Shown here: piece after piece, positions 1-11,186 of the stretch
Layout: each line of letters starts with the position of its first letter
Numbering within the stretch: position 1 is the first letter of the stretch
Origin: Planococcus citri
Taxonomy: Eukaryota; Arthropoda; Insecta; Hemiptera; Pseudococcidae
NCBI RefSeq assembly: GCF_950023065.1
Contig: NC_088677.1
Coordinates: forward strand, 28,851,230 to 28,915,229
DNA length: 64,000 nucleotides
Reading direction: 5' to 3'
Notes under the pieces: model-generated
Database searches by the model: none
Seen by the model: the letters and a program-made list of their open reading frames with translations, nothing else
What the model was told of the DNA's origin: nothing
Position numbers and translations under genes: made by a program

Positions 1-2
1 CG

Positions 3-431
3 ACCTCTCCCCTCCTCCTTGAGGGGTTGGACAGAAATGACATGGTCGTTTTACCAGACCATCGTGAAGAACCTGTAGAAAAATTGAATTCAATCAGAAA
101 CCTCGATTTCATTTTTGGAGCCAGAAAAAAAAATCAGCTCCCTCTCCCCAATTCAATCTCCACTTTAAACTTCACAACCACTAATCCACTTGCTTATTTC
201 AATTTTCAGAATTGGCTACTATTCGCGTGTTGGTTACCAAGCGAAGCTTCACAATGGAAAGACATGGACGACGATTACTACGACGAAGAAGAAGACTTCG
301 ACGACGAACCAGTTCTGGTCAAACGTCGATTCGACGATCAACCTTTACTGTCAGAATTATACGAATATGGAGCTCAAGGGCAACTTTACAACTTACGAGT
401 CGAACCAATTTCTATAATAAGCACATCATAA
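3..431 (+). CDS. 3' end of an unrecognised protein-coding gene (partial)
   Basis: A reading frame enters at the left edge and runs to a TAA at 429-431. I read two exons, 3-74 and 210-431, joined in phase 0. The donor GTAGAA after 74 is weak; the acceptor TTTTCAG ending at 209 is good. The second exon has an acidic run (MDDDYYDEEEDFDDEP) followed by a hydrophilic tail. Its codon choice (GAC, GAA, CGA, TTC) resembles the well-supported genes of this window, which is why I prefer this frame over the two alternatives, which give Thr-rich or Arg-rich peptides. The family is not recognisable from so short a piece. The frame could be wrong: a second frame, with exon 1 ending in phase 2, also stays open. 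Confidence 0.4.
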   Translation, partial: TSPLLLEGLDRNDMVVLPDHREEPVEKLNSIRNLDFIFGARKKNQLPLPNSISTLNFTTTNPLAYFNFQNWLLFACWLPSEASQWKDMDDDYYDEEEDFDDEPVLVKRRFDDQPLLSELYEYGAQGQLYNLRVEPISIISTS

Positions 432-2814
432 GCGGACAAAAATTTAATCACACAGGATTGCAGTTTATGTCAAATGAAAATTGACGTTGGTAAACCAAAG
501 AATGATATTTTTCAATGAAAAGCTTTCTTGTAACTCGCGCCGAAATTATTCTCATATTGAGGCATCAAGAGCTATAAACGTATAATATTACTCAAATGCA
601 ATAGACGCTGTAGATGTGGATGATATTTAATTGTAGGAAGTTCTTCAATGATATAAACTAATATATTTTTTAAAACCAAAAAAAAACAAAAAAACACGCG
701 TTTACTGGGGCTTGGGGAATTGAAAAAAAAATGTTAACACAGTGAGTTGTACTATACCTACTATTCTGAATCAGTGTTCTGTGAATCGAGAAGGCTTGAA
801 ATTTACCCTTTGTTATACATTATATTACCTATTTTTTATTTTTATTATTTTTTTGTAGCAGCAAAAAATCAATTATTGGAGTATGTGGAATTGATTTTTA
901 AAACAATTGGAATCATAGTCTTAAAAAGAAAACAAAAAGAATGAATTGCGAGACAATCTTTGCTCTACTTAGCTCAAATGTGTGATGTGTAATTTTTTCA
1001 TTAATTATCCAATAATCGAGATTTTGCTGCACTTGATTAAATTTATTTTTTACTTTTAAAAAATTATTTTTATATGGAAATATTTCAGAATTTGACTAAA
1101 TTATAATTTTGTAATTGGTAAAAATTCAGACGATATATTTTTAACAATGTTATGTAGATACCTTTTGTATAGTGTTAAATAAGCATTTCGTAATACCTTC
1201 CTAGTAGAATGATAAAATCATCGTCTGAATTTTTACATCCTTATAATCTGCTGTAACTTATTTATATTTTTCTCATAACTGGTACTCTGCATAGTATTGT
1301 TGACTTTTCGGTTCATTAGACTGAATTTCATAGGTAATTAAATAAGGTACATTACATACCCACTCGTAAATTGTTACAATAGTAAGCCACTTTTCTCCCA
1401 TTTTTTTTTTTTTGTGAAAAATTTGTCTTTTAATTGAGATTTTCATTTTTATATTCTATAAATAAGGAAATTTTGGAAGAAATTAATTCGATCGTTTCGT
1501 TACCACTACTACCCACTGTAAAAGCACTCACTTGTGTCTTGTATAAATTCTTTTATTTAAAAAAAAAAAAATCAAAGCATTTGTCCTATCATTATATTGA
1601 GACTTCAATTACTGAACAACAAGCATAAAAGTAAGTAACAGGAGCTATCGTCATGTTTAAAACATGTTCAAAATTAACATAAATTCATTACCTATTGAAA
1701 ACAATTCAAAGAAATGATTCTTTTTTTTATTTTATTTCCTAAATTTATTCGTTCAAGAATTTTTAAAAAATATTCAATTTTTCGTCTTATGCCTTCTGAC
1801 AGAATTTGCATTGAATGTGCAGATTTTAAAACTCTATAGCTCTTATTGCTTACTTGTCTCATGTCTGTTCGAAATCTCAAAAAGGTGGCTGGATATACTC
1901 GTAGCTTCATTTTTATTTCTGAACGGTACCCAATAATATAAGTAGTAAATTCAAATGCATTCGTTTCTGTGGCCATTAGCAACCCATCTTTTGTAATTTT
2001 CCAAATCGATCTTAATAAGCAAAAATGTGAAAATTTTTAAAAAAATAATACCCAACTGTATTTAGCGAAGTTACTTATTTATTTATACAATAACTAGGTA
2101 ACTAAGGAGTAATATATTTTGTGATTGCTTATTAATTACCTTATATTGTACTTTCTTCTCAATTAAATGAATCCTTTTATTTTTGTTAATGATAAAATCT
2201 GTACATATTCTATGTGTATACATGTGTGTTAAAATATGTACTCAATTATTAAATTTTTAATATACTCGTTTATTGTTACACTGGTACCTCATTAAAATTT
2301 AGGTATTTTTAATAAAAAACTGACGCCGCGCTGCATCAAGAAATCGGTACTTGAACGTGAAACTGAAATCCTTGATGACTGGTGAGAATAGCCATCAGTA
2401 GGAGTAGATAAGAAAAATAGTATGACTCATGGGCATGCATTAGCAATCTCTATCAGCTTTTCTTTACTTTTCGAATTTCGATACATGTTGTAGTTTACTC
2501 AAAGCACTTAAAAAGTAAAAATATGGCTGTTATTTCATCGTCTACAAGTGCAACTGTATCAAGGTTTGTCAATAAACCGAATGAATCATGAGATTAGAAA
2601 TGTGCAAAAGAACATTCTGATCTAATCACACACAATAAGCACAATAATAACCATCACACCTTCACCGGTAAGGGTTTGAGTATGAATTATGGGAAATACA
2701 TTTCAAACGATCTCTCAAGATGTCTGGATACAAATACATGTTACTTGAAGTACTTGGAACTTGGAATGTATCAAATAAACGGTTAATTTACTTGAAAATC
2801 CACTTACCTTACAG
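432..2814. other. AT-rich stretch without a supported gene
   Basis: This is probably 3' UTR of the left-edge gene followed by intergenic DNA. There are several homopolymer A/T runs (for example near 1400 and 1560) but no coding exon I can defend. A 96-residue minus-strand frame at 1692-1982 has no splice or promoter context. Confidence 0.5.
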
Positions 2815-2946
2815 TCTTCATCGAGATTCGATAATCCATCCGAAATGAAAGCGTTGCTTGAGCATTTTCACAAAGACAGCAAGTTTACAATAATGATCAC
2901 TAATCCGTTCATATTGTCAACACTGTCAACAGTATTCGAACACTTC
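2815..2946 (+). pseudogene. Possible isolated coding exon or exon relic
   Basis: A 44-codon open stretch is bounded by a good acceptor (CTTACCTTACAG ending at 2814) and a good donor (GTAAGG from 2947). Its peptide has ordinary protein composition, including FDNPSEMKALLEHFHKDS, and uses the CpG-containing codons typical of genes here. Continuing unspliced gives a stop within four codons. Splicing to the acceptor at 2985 would use an intron of only 39 nt and also meets a stop after two codons in phase. A second peptide-like frame follows at 2986-3062 but in the wrong phase. It may be a decayed gene or an exon whose partners I cannot find. Confidence 0.2.
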
Positions 2947-2999
2947 GTAAGGATTTGATTTGAATTCGTAATTAATTTACAACAGTATCTTTGAAAAAT

Positions 3000-4609
3000 C
3001 ATCGAAAATTCATTGAAATTCGCGAAGAAGCAGATCATGACAAAACAAAACTGATTAGGTGATAAAAATGGATGTCAAGGACCTAGAATGATTGTTTACA
3101 GCTACTCGTCTTGCGATTGGTTAGTTTTGGTTGATTTGATCACGTGACTAGTGATAAGTTTTAATTTTGAAATACATATTCAAAATATTTAATTAATTTT
3201 AATTAATAATTCTGTAAGCAAGCTCATAAATCAATAAATCATAATAAGTGATTAATTTAATAATTTTGATTGTTCAGTTTTATAGGAAAAAATGAATGAA
3301 CTTTTCGATTTCATATTTTTTGATAACAAAACAACTTTTTAAATGGTTAGGTAGGTAACTGTTAACTGGAATCAGCCTTTCTTTATCTTTATGGAATTAT
3401 TTATGGTGATAATTTTGAAAAATGGAAACATTAATTTGGAATATCTGCTACTGCTTTACATCCATTTTCACTTTCAAAATAGTAAGTGAGAAGTGACCCA
3501 AGGTTTTTCAATGTATCATCATTGAGTGGAATAAAAATAAATTTAGACTGTTAGACGTAGGTAGGTAAACAGGTAAGGGTTGCTAGAGACACAGAGGTGA
3601 AGGGTGAAGACCTCTCATCCTCATCTATGCCATTTTATTTTTAACTTGAATGAGCAATAATAAAATAAATTAGGTATTTGTTTTCTCAGGTATACCTCCC
3701 TAATTCATTCGAAGGGCACAACTTTGAACATTTTTTTTTCATATTTCATCAAATTTAAAGTGAAAAATTAGTATTGTAATGCATTCTGGGATAGTTGAAG
3801 ATGTTTTTTAATACTTGACCATAAAGTTTTTACATTAACATCACCATTGAAGTAGGACAACAACGTTTTCATTGATTTGTACAAAAACCACTTCTGAGTT
3901 CTGACTGAGGCGGTTTTCACAATTAGCCCTTCATTTTTATTTTGAATTAACCTCAACTTTCAATATTTGATTTCAAATTTCATAGAATAGGTGCTTAGTA
4001 TTAAATTGAGTAATAAAATAGAAATAATAAATAACAATATGCAATAATTTATTGAAAGACAAAAAGCATGTTGAAAGAAAATGAGCGAGCATGGGGCTGG
4101 GGCAACACAATATAAATACATACAAGCTTTACCTATACAGTATAGACAAATCTTCTCCCAAAAAAATTAAAAAAATTGAGAAAAATTGTTCAAAAAACAA
4201 ATTTAAAAAAATTTTTAATCTGAAAAGTGATTTTTTAAGATTACAGGGGTCAACATTTTGTTTGTTTATGTTAAATTTTCTATTTGGCTGTTCATAACAG
4301 TCATAACATATTTGCAATACCCACTTAGAAGAAGGAAATTTTCATTTAAAAAATGAAAACAACAGTATAAAGAAGATAATTTAATAAATTTAATATAATT
4401 ATAATTGTTGATCCTACGTATTATAACATGAAATAGGTATATGAAATGAAGTTAATAATGACACAGAATTAGAATAAATGAAGAAAAAATGAAAAATCAA
4501 TCAGCCTTATTCGTTTTTTTTCTTAAATTTTTAACAACAAAATATCACAATGGGTAGGTACTTATGTCTTAAGGTACATAAGATGACTAAATTAGGTACC
4601 TATACATTT
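3000..4609. other. Gene-free AT-rich stretch
   Basis: I see no gene here. The distal part (about 4320-4609) is the 3' flank of the first tandem paralogue. Short GGTAGGT motifs recur. Confidence 0.5.
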
Positions 4610-5482
4610 TTACGCGACTCTCCAAACATACCAAGGATACACCCATGCATCTCCAACAAACGAATAATTTTTATCGATTTTCAAATTCATCATAGCATAA
4701 AAGTAAATAAACCTAAATAAATTTTTGTTTAAAATTTTAGTTTTTTCTAAATCAATCATAGCTTCCGATAGGTATTTTCTACTATGCGGTAAAAACGTTT
4801 GCCCATCGCACGAATGCGATATATCAAATCTAAAATTTGAATTTGGTTTCATACCACGAGGCCAATCTTCTGGTTTTAAATCAACGTGCAAAATAATATT
4901 CATCGCTAAATAAAACGTAATAACGTAATCGAACAGAAACGGTAAATTTCTTCCAACCGCCTGACCACCGTGACTGCAATGAAAACGGTTCCAAATTTCT
5001 TCATCGCTGTACTTGAATAATTCTTTTTTATCGCCAAATTCTAATAAAGTAATAAATCGATCGCACCTTACACAACTCGTGAGCATCGAATCATCAACGT
5101 CATCTTTGTACTGAATATCCTTCGCAGGAGTGTTTAATTCCGTTTGAGCGAATTCCATTACTGCCTTTTCAAAGTGACTTATAAATTTGTTCAATTTTTC
5201 TACGTCGCATCTTCCTCCTCCTTTGATTCGTGTGTACAGTTTACCTTTCTTTAAGCTTTTATAAATTCTTTTTTCTTCGGGCGCCGTGGTGCAAGTTGGA
5301 TCCCTACAAATATCGTGTTCTTCGATGTAGTTACGATTTCTGACTTGTATTTCGACTCTTTTTCTGGTGATGTGAATTTTACCACAGATGCCAACAGGAA
5401 GGCTGATTCCGCTATCTTTGTAGGGTGTCGCGTAATCCACCAGAAGATGCCATGGTAATTTATGCGATAAATGTGTAGACAT
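4610..5482 (-). CDS. Unrecognised Cys-containing protein, tandem paralogue 1 (290 aa)
   Basis: This is a single uninterrupted frame of 290 residues. I place the start at the ATG at 5482 because MS(T/S)HLSHKLPW is shared by all four copies and the site has a good context (AAAATG). The frame open upstream of it contains no ATG. I do not recognise the family. Visible features are invariant cysteines at 33, 59 and 64 (DICxDPTC), 137 and 140 (CxxC) and 169 with His171 (CxH), which could form a structural metal site (inference). There is a strongly conserved MEFAQTELNTPAKD block and a DGQTFLPHSRKYLSE block near 226-240. A hydrophobic stretch lies near 186-198 (FYLAMNIILH). No signal peptide is evident. 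The intronless coding region and tandem arrangement suggest a lineage-specific expansion. Confidence 0.85.
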   Translation of the reverse strand: MSTHLSHKLPWHLLVDYATPYKDSGISLPVGICGKIHITRKRVEIQVRNRNYIEEHDICRDPTCTTAPEEKRIYKSLKKGKLYTRIKGGGRCDVEKLNKFISHFEKAVMEFAQTELNTPAKDIQYKDDVDDSMLTSCVRCDRFITLLEFGDKKELFKYSDEEIWNRFHCSHGGQAVGRNLPFLFDYVITFYLAMNIILHVDLKPEDWPRGMKPNSNFRFDISHSCDGQTFLPHSRKYLSEAMIDLEKTKILNKNLFRFIYFYAMMNLKIDKNYSFVGDAWVYPWYVWRVA

Positions 5483-5535
5483 TTTTGAATCGATAATAAA
5501 AATACGCAACGAACAAAATACTTACTCGTATATAA

Positions 5536-5770
5536 CGCGACGAACAGATGAAGTGAGATTATGAAAACTCGAATGATACTGATTCGCCGTATTTGTAGTG
5601 TTTGTATTGTCAATGCTCGATTGTTGGCGTAATATGGTACAATGTAGCCTACTAAAAATTGCCGGTTGTGATGCAATTACGTTACTCACGTCGTACCTAA
5701 GTGTAAGTATGTACTTGAAGTGCAGACGCAGACAGTTGGTACCCAAAATAGATACCTACCTAACTTACTT
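5536..5770 (-). promoter_or_regulatory. Promoter block of paralogue 1, shared with the other copies
   Basis: Reading the minus strand, an arthropod initiator TCAGT sits at 5578-5582, about 98 nt before the ATG. Further upstream are blocks that recur at the other three copies: GCAAT...CCGGCAA (about 5660-5680), the complement of GTTGGCGTAATAT (about 5624) and the complement of TACTTGAAGTGCAGAC (about 5710). Conservation of these blocks in a fixed order, while the sequence between them has diverged, suggests function or recent duplication. Confidence 0.5.
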
Positions 5771-5809
5771 TCGTAATTTTACTCCTAAAAAAAAAAAAAA
5801 AAAAAAAAA

Positions 5810-6429
5810 TGCAACCACACAAATAAAATTAGGTACTTATTCAAACGAAAAAATTGATATAAAGTTCAAAAAATATTTTTTTATTGTCGTCTTATTTGAT
5901 CGAAATTGAACACTCGAATCATGTCAGTAATTAAAATAAATATCACTGTGCCTAATAAGAGCATAAAAATACTGACATTCAAAAAATTATTTGGAGATGA
6001 ACTCCTTTGAAAATTTGAGTAGCTAGGTACCTACTTAGTATTTTATTTAAAAGAAGTCAAAGTTGAATATTTTACAGTAGGTAATTAGTATGCAGTTGTA
6101 TTTTGGGTCATCTTGACAACCAACTGTTCAATTTTCAACAATAATATTAGATTGAACGATTGGAATAAGTAATAATGATGCATGAAGTGTCTTTGGTATT
6201 GTTATTGTTTCTATAATTCAATTACTTCATTAACATTTTTATTCAGGGTACCTACACTTGAATGAAATGATAAACCTACAGGTAGGTATACTCATTATAG
6301 GTAAATGCATAAAAAATTTATCCAATTATCAAAAAAATGTATTTAAATACTGGTATAATTTTTTAAATCACAGGTATCATATCACAATTCACAATAAAGT
6401 AACTATAAATTCACTTGGATGGCCCAATT
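5810..6429. repeat. Duplicated 3'-flank segment (copy a)
   Basis: This stretch, 3' of paralogue 2, aligns by eye with 11187-11830, 3' of paralogue 4. Shared landmarks are GCAACCACACAAA, CTAATAAGAGCAT, ATGCAGTTGTATTTTGGGTC and CATTAACATTTTTATTCAGG. The duplication unit of the gene family therefore included flanking DNA as well as the coding frame. Confidence 0.65.
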
Positions 6430-7299
6430 TCACGCAACTTTCCAAATATGCCAAGAACATAATTCTTCGTCTTTTGAAAACGAATAGTCTTCGTTGATTT
6501 TCAAATTCATCATAACGTAAAAATAAATGAACCTAAATATATTCTTATTTAAAATTTTAGTTTTTTCTAAATCAACCATAGCTTCCGATAGGTATTTTCT
6601 GCTATGAGGTAAAAACGTTTGTCCCTCATGAGGATATAACATCTCACTCCAAAAATACGAATTTGGTTTCATGCCACGAGGCCAATCCTCTTTTTTCAAA
6701 TTGGCATGCAGAATGATATTCATTACTAAATAAAACGAAATCATTTTACCCAAAAGAAATGGTAAATTTGTTCCTACAATGTGGCCGTGATGGCAAGAGA
6801 AAGTGCTCCTAATTTCTTCGTCGCTGTACTTGAATAATTCTTTTTTATCGCCGAATTCTAACAAAGTAGTAAATCGATCGCACCTTTCGCAATCCGTGAG
6901 CTCCGAACGTTCAACATTGTCTACGTACTGAAGATCCTTGGCTGGAGTGTTCAATTCCGTTTGAGCGAATTCCATTACCGCCTTTTCAAAGTAATCTATG
7001 AATTTTTTCAATTTTTCTTCGTCGTGTCTTCCTCCTTCTCTGATTCGTGTAAATAGTTTTCCTTTCTTCAAGCTTTTATAAATTTTCTTTTTTTCGGGTA
7101 CAGTGGTGCAAGTAGGATCTCTACATATATCATGGTCTTCGATGTACTTACGATTTTTCACTTGCAGTTCGACTTTTCTGCAGGTGATGTGAATTCTACC
7201 ACAGATACCAACGGGAAGACTGATTCCTGGATCTTTGTAAGGAGTCGCGTAATCCACCAGAAGCTGCCATGGTAATTTATGTGACAAATGTGTAGACAT
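6430..7299 (-). CDS. Unrecognised Cys-containing protein, tandem paralogue 2 (289 aa)
   Basis: This is the second copy of the family: 289 residues in one exon, ATG at 7299, matching paralogue 1 along its full length. All the cysteines of the shared pattern are kept (GIC, DICRDPTC, CERC, FSCHHG). The GGQAVG element of the other copies is shortened to GHIVG. Upstream of the ATG the frame stays open for 24 hydrophobic codons that resemble a signal anchor, but no ATG lies in them and a TAG precedes them. A TTTTCAG just 5' of this stretch could be the acceptor of a 5'-UTR intron. Function is unknown. Confidence 0.85.
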   Translation of the reverse strand: MSTHLSHKLPWQLLVDYATPYKDPGISLPVGICGRIHITCRKVELQVKNRKYIEDHDICRDPTCTTVPEKKKIYKSLKKGKLFTRIREGGRHDEEKLKKFIDYFEKAVMEFAQTELNTPAKDLQYVDNVERSELTDCERCDRFTTLLEFGDKKELFKYSDEEIRSTFSCHHGHIVGTNLPFLLGKMISFYLVMNIILHANLKKEDWPRGMKPNSYFWSEMLYPHEGQTFLPHSRKYLSEAMVDLEKTKILNKNIFRFIYFYVMMNLKINEDYSFSKDEELCSWHIWKVA

Positions 7300-7395
7300 T
7301 TTTGAATCGAAAATGAATAGAATAGATGCAACGAACAAAATAATAAATTTACTGATTACTGAAAATACCAACTAGGTACATAAAAATATACGTAA

Positions 7396-7610
7396 AACGC
7401 AATGAACAGATGTGAAGAGGCCACGAAATCTCGAACGATACTGACTCATCATCGTAGTCGTTGTGTGTGTGTCTCCTCGAATGTTGGCGTAATATTGAAG
7501 TTGCCGGTTATGGTGCAATTACTCGTATGTTGTTTACATAGTACCTACTTGAAGTGCAGACAGACGATATTCTAGAAAACAGCTAACTTACTTTCGTGGT
7601 TTTACTCTCT
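7396..7610 (-). promoter_or_regulatory. Promoter block of paralogue 2
   Basis: On the minus strand an initiator TCAGT lies at 7440-7444, about 143 nt before the ATG. It is followed upstream by the same conserved blocks as paralogue 1: the complements of GTTGGCGTAATAT (7484), GTTGCCGGTTATGGTGCAAT (about 7500-7519) and CCTACTTGAAGTGCAGACAG (about 7545). Confidence 0.5.
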
Positions 7611-8551
7611 CAAAAAAACGGAGAAAAAAATTATTCAAACGAAAAAATAGGTATCAAGTTCAGGATATTTTTTTATTGCCACCTTAGGTATTTGATTTTG
7701 AACAAAACTAGACATTCGAACCATGTAGGTATTTTTTTTTTAATTTAACAAGGTAGAGGTAGGGTAGGTACATACAATTTTAATTTTTAGGAACCTTAGA
7801 TTGGATGATTCGAATGCATGAAACTGAATCAATATTAAACAAAAATAAAAATCAAGTTGGGGTTGTCTTTGGTATTTTAAGTTTGTGTAATTCCATTGAG
7901 TACCTATACTTCATTAAAATTCTTACTTATACAATACATGGTATACTTTAATGAAATAATAAATCTACATATATGTTAAATGCATAAAAAAAATAAAAAT
8001 ACATTCAAATTATCACAATACCTATGTATTAAAATAAGTCCTGGTATAAATTTTTTAAATCACAGATATCATTTCATTGTAGTTTACCGAACATTTCCTC
8101 ATTACTCATCAATTCTTCTTCATCTGAACAGTATAAAGTATCACAATTTATACAAAAGTTGACAAAATTTACTAACATTCGGGCACACATTTTTAAATTT
8201 TAAATCTGGGAATTTACAGTTTGTAAATCGGTATAATGAAGCTTTTTGCTCGTAGAAAAAATCTGTTGAAACTTTAAAAAATGTCAACGGTTTTGACTTT
8301 CTGTAAAAAAAAAAAATAATGTGATTTCACTTCTTAAATTATAAATTTTCGAAATTCGATTCTAATTTGAAAATATTGACGGAAGCCATAAGTAAAGAAA
8401 TGTTTTTTTTTTTTTTTTTTTTTTCATTTCTAGAAGATGTTTTTAAAAAATCAAAGAGCTTGGAAATAACCTTTCTAAGTTAGGAACAGTAATAAATGGT
8501 ATTTAAAAAAAAAATCTAGAAGGGCAAATTATGCGCAACTTCAAATTTTCC
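7611..8551. repeat. Partly duplicated 3' flank of paralogue 3 with poly-T tract
   Basis: There is no gene. Pieces match the 3' flanks of paralogues 2 and 4: a TTGTCTTTGGTATT block near 7864, TTAATGAAATAATAAA near 7950 and an AGTTTACC-AACATT-CCTC block near 8080. A poly-T run of more than 20 lies at about 8402-8424. Confidence 0.45.
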
Positions 8552-9436
8552 TCAGAATATGCTCTGAACTCTCCAAATATGCCAAGGACTTAAATATGCA
8601 TCTTCTGCGAACGAATAATCTTTGTAGACTTTCAAATTCATCATAACGTAAAAATAAATAAACCTAAATATATTCTTATTTAAAATTTTAGTTTTTTCTA
8701 AATCAACCATTGCTTCAGATAAATACTTTCTGCTATGAGGTAAAAACGTTTGTCCATCATGAGGATGTAACATCTCCCTCCAGAAATACGACTCTGGCTT
8801 CATGCCATAAGGCCAATCTTCTTTTTTCAAATCAGCGTGCAGAACGATGTTCATTACTAAATAAAACGAAATCATTTTATCCAAAAGAAATGGTAAATTT
8901 CTTCCTACAGCCTGGCCACCGTGAAGGCAAGAGAAAACGTTCCGAATTTCTTCATCACTGTACTTGAACAATTCTTTTTTATCACCGAATTCTAATAAAG
9001 TGATAAATCGATTACATCTGTCGCAAAACGAAACTAGACCCAATTTATCAACGTCATCTTCGTACTGAATATCTTTGGCTGGAGTATTCAATTCTGTTTG
9101 GGCAAACTCCATCACTGCTTGTTCAAATTTATTAAAGAACATTTTGCACTTTTGTTCGTCATACCTTCCTCCTCCTTTAATCCGCTCGAATATTTTTCCC
9201 TTCTTCAGCGTTTTATAAATTTTCTTATCTTCGGGTACTGTATTGCATGTTGGGTCGGTGCATATATCACTTTCCTGGATGTACTTACGATTTTTCACTT
9301 GTATTTCGACTTTCTTGCTGGTTATGTGGATTCTGTTACAGGTGCCTGCAGGAAGACTGATTCCTTGATCTTTGTAGGGTGTCACGTAATCCACCAGAAA
9401 ATGCCACGGTAATTTATGCGATAAATGTGAAGACAT
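8552..9436 (-). CDS. Unrecognised Cys-containing protein, tandem paralogue 3 (294 aa)
   Basis: This is the third copy: 294 residues in one exon, ATG at 9436 in the shared MSSHLSHKLPW context. It is closest by eye to paralogue 4 in the N-terminal half (both have GTCNRIHIT and DICTDPTCN) and to paralogue 2 in the C-terminal half, which hints at gene conversion or mosaic ancestry. The metal-site-like pattern is intact (DICTDPTC, CDRC, FSCLHGG). The C-terminus is a few residues longer than in copies 1 and 2. Confidence 0.85.
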   Translation of the reverse strand: MSSHLSHKLPWHFLVDYVTPYKDQGISLPAGTCNRIHITSKKVEIQVKNRKYIQESDICTDPTCNTVPEDKKIYKTLKKGKIFERIKGGGRYDEQKCKMFFNKFEQAVMEFAQTELNTPAKDIQYEDDVDKLGLVSFCDRCNRFITLLEFGDKKELFKYSDEEIRNVFSCLHGGQAVGRNLPFLLDKMISFYLVMNIVLHADLKKEDWPYGMKPESYFWREMLHPHDGQTFLPHSRKYLSEAMVDLEKTKILNKNIFRFIYFYVMMNLKVYKDYSFAEDAYLSPWHIWRVQSIF

Positions 9437-9481
9437 TACTGAATTGATAATGGATAAATGCAATAAATAAAATAATTTAAA

Positions 9482-9730
9482 ACGCGACGAACTAATGAAG
9501 TGAGATCATGAAATCTTAAACTATACTGACTCGTTGTGTTGTAGTAGTCGTAGCCTCGTACCATATGTTGACCTACTACGTCAACCACGTGAAGTTGCCG
9601 GTTATGGTGCAATCACGTGGATGCTTATTGCTATGTTGTACCTACTTGAAATACAGATAGTCCACAATCTAGAAATATAGTTAACTTATACTTTCGTCAT
9701 TCGTGGTTTTACTTTCTCAAAAAAATGGCT
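9482..9730 (-). promoter_or_regulatory. Promoter block of paralogue 3
   Basis: On the minus strand the initiator TCAGT is at 9525-9529, about 91 nt before the ATG. The shared GTTGCCGGTTATGGTGCAAT block (plus-strand sense) lies at about 9593-9612 and the CCTACTTGAA block at about 9640. The sequence TTGTACCTACTTGAA here is the unoccupied equivalent of the MITE insertion site in the promoter of paralogue 4. Confidence 0.5.
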
Positions 9731-10150
9731 AAAAAAAATATGCATGTAAATCAAAAAATGCAACCTCACAAATGAAAGTATTCAAACTAATCAAAACTGA
9801 AAACTCAACCATGTAAATAAATTAGCCTGCAGAGGTGACATGGGGGATTTATACATTACAGGAGTAGAAAATGAAAATTTGTCAAAATGAAAAATTCCAC
9901 CAAGGGAACTTGTAGAGCATTTTTTTTAGCTGAAAATTGCAATTTTTGGGATTGGCCTGCCTTCATTTTTGAAGGATCTATGCAACTTTGAAGTTTTCAA
10001 ACAGATCAATTTGTGTAAAATTTGATGAAACTTTTTACTTTGAAATTTTTCAGAAATTTACTTCTAAGTTTTTAGCCAAATTTTTCGAATTCTTCAATTT
10101 AGATTGTAAATATTTCATATTATTTCGAATATTTATTTTTTGTTGAAAAA

Positions 10151-10620
10151 TTGAAAATGAAAAAAAAAGCAAATGAGCCCAAGCAAAGCGAGGGCAAAAG
10201 CTCTCAAAAATTAGAATTCCAGGAGACACAAAAACGATTGAATTCGATTGATTTTTTTTTTTTGAAAAATCCAAAATTAAAAAAAAAAGAAGTGAGGGCA
10301 AAAGCTCTTGAAAATCAATATTTCGAGAGGTGAAAAGTTTAAGTCATCATTATGTTTTAAAATTTAAAATGTTGAAATTTGGAATAATGATTTTTTTTTA
10401 AATTCAAAATTGAAAAAGTAAAGCGAACGGGCTTGAACGAAACGAGGGCACAAGCTCTCGGAAATCAGTATTCCGAGAAGCATAAAAACGATGGTATTCG
10501 AATGATGATTTTTTTTTTAGAAAAATTAAAAATTAAAAGCGAAAAGCAAACGGGCTCGAGCAAAGACAGCGCAAAAGCTCCCAAAAATTAGTATTTGGAG
10601 AGGTATAAAAACAACATTTT
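10151..10620. repeat. Degenerate tandem repeat of about 110-130 bp, four copies
   Basis: Four imperfect copies start near 10151, 10262, 10391 and 10511. Each has a poly-T/A segment, a GC-richer core close to AAAGCGAGGGCAAAAGCTCT, an ATTAGTATTCCGAGAG-like element and a tail resembling CATAAAAACGATGGTATTCGA. The second copy lacks the GGGCTCGAGC part. No coding capacity. Confidence 0.7.
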
Positions 10621-11186
10621 TTTGTGTGATGAGTGTTTATAAAAAGCTTAGTATTTTGCTTCAAAGTTTTGAAAAAAATCAGACAAAATAATATTACGAA
10701 TTCGAACATTAGATACTTTTTGCAACTTTTTAAAAATCTGACATAATGTGAAGAATTCATTATTACTTTTTTTTCAAGTTTTCAGAAGTCAGCATAATAA
10801 CGCGGATCAACGTTACACAATTTTCGAAAATTTATTTTTTTTAAATCGTGAGAAAGACAGTAGGTATTTGTTGAAATCGTCAAATGGATAAATCTCATTT
10901 TTTTTTTTAAGCAAAATTGTAAAAAAAATTTAATTTTTATCGAAATTGGTGAAAAATTGAATTTTTGTCTCAGTTGTCAAGATGCTCCAAATTTTTTCAA
11001 AATCGGGAAAAATCTCATTTTTTGTCAGGTCATCCTGTTTTTTTACAAAGGAATTTTTTGTGAAAAACCGACAAATTTTCGTAAATATCTGCAATCGCTA
11101 GGGAAGAATTTTTGTCAAAAAGTAAGACTTATAATCTTAGCGGAAGGCCGGCATTTTTGGAAATTATTGGCGCAACAAAAAAATTG

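Noticed and set aside
1692..1982. 96-residue frame on the minus strand
   Set aside because: No recognisable domain, no promoter or splice context, and composition is compatible with chance.
7300..7371. Hydrophobic in-frame N-terminal extension of paralogue 2 resembling a signal anchor
   Set aside because: It contains no ATG, is preceded by a stop, and the other three copies lack a comparable hydrophobic stretch.
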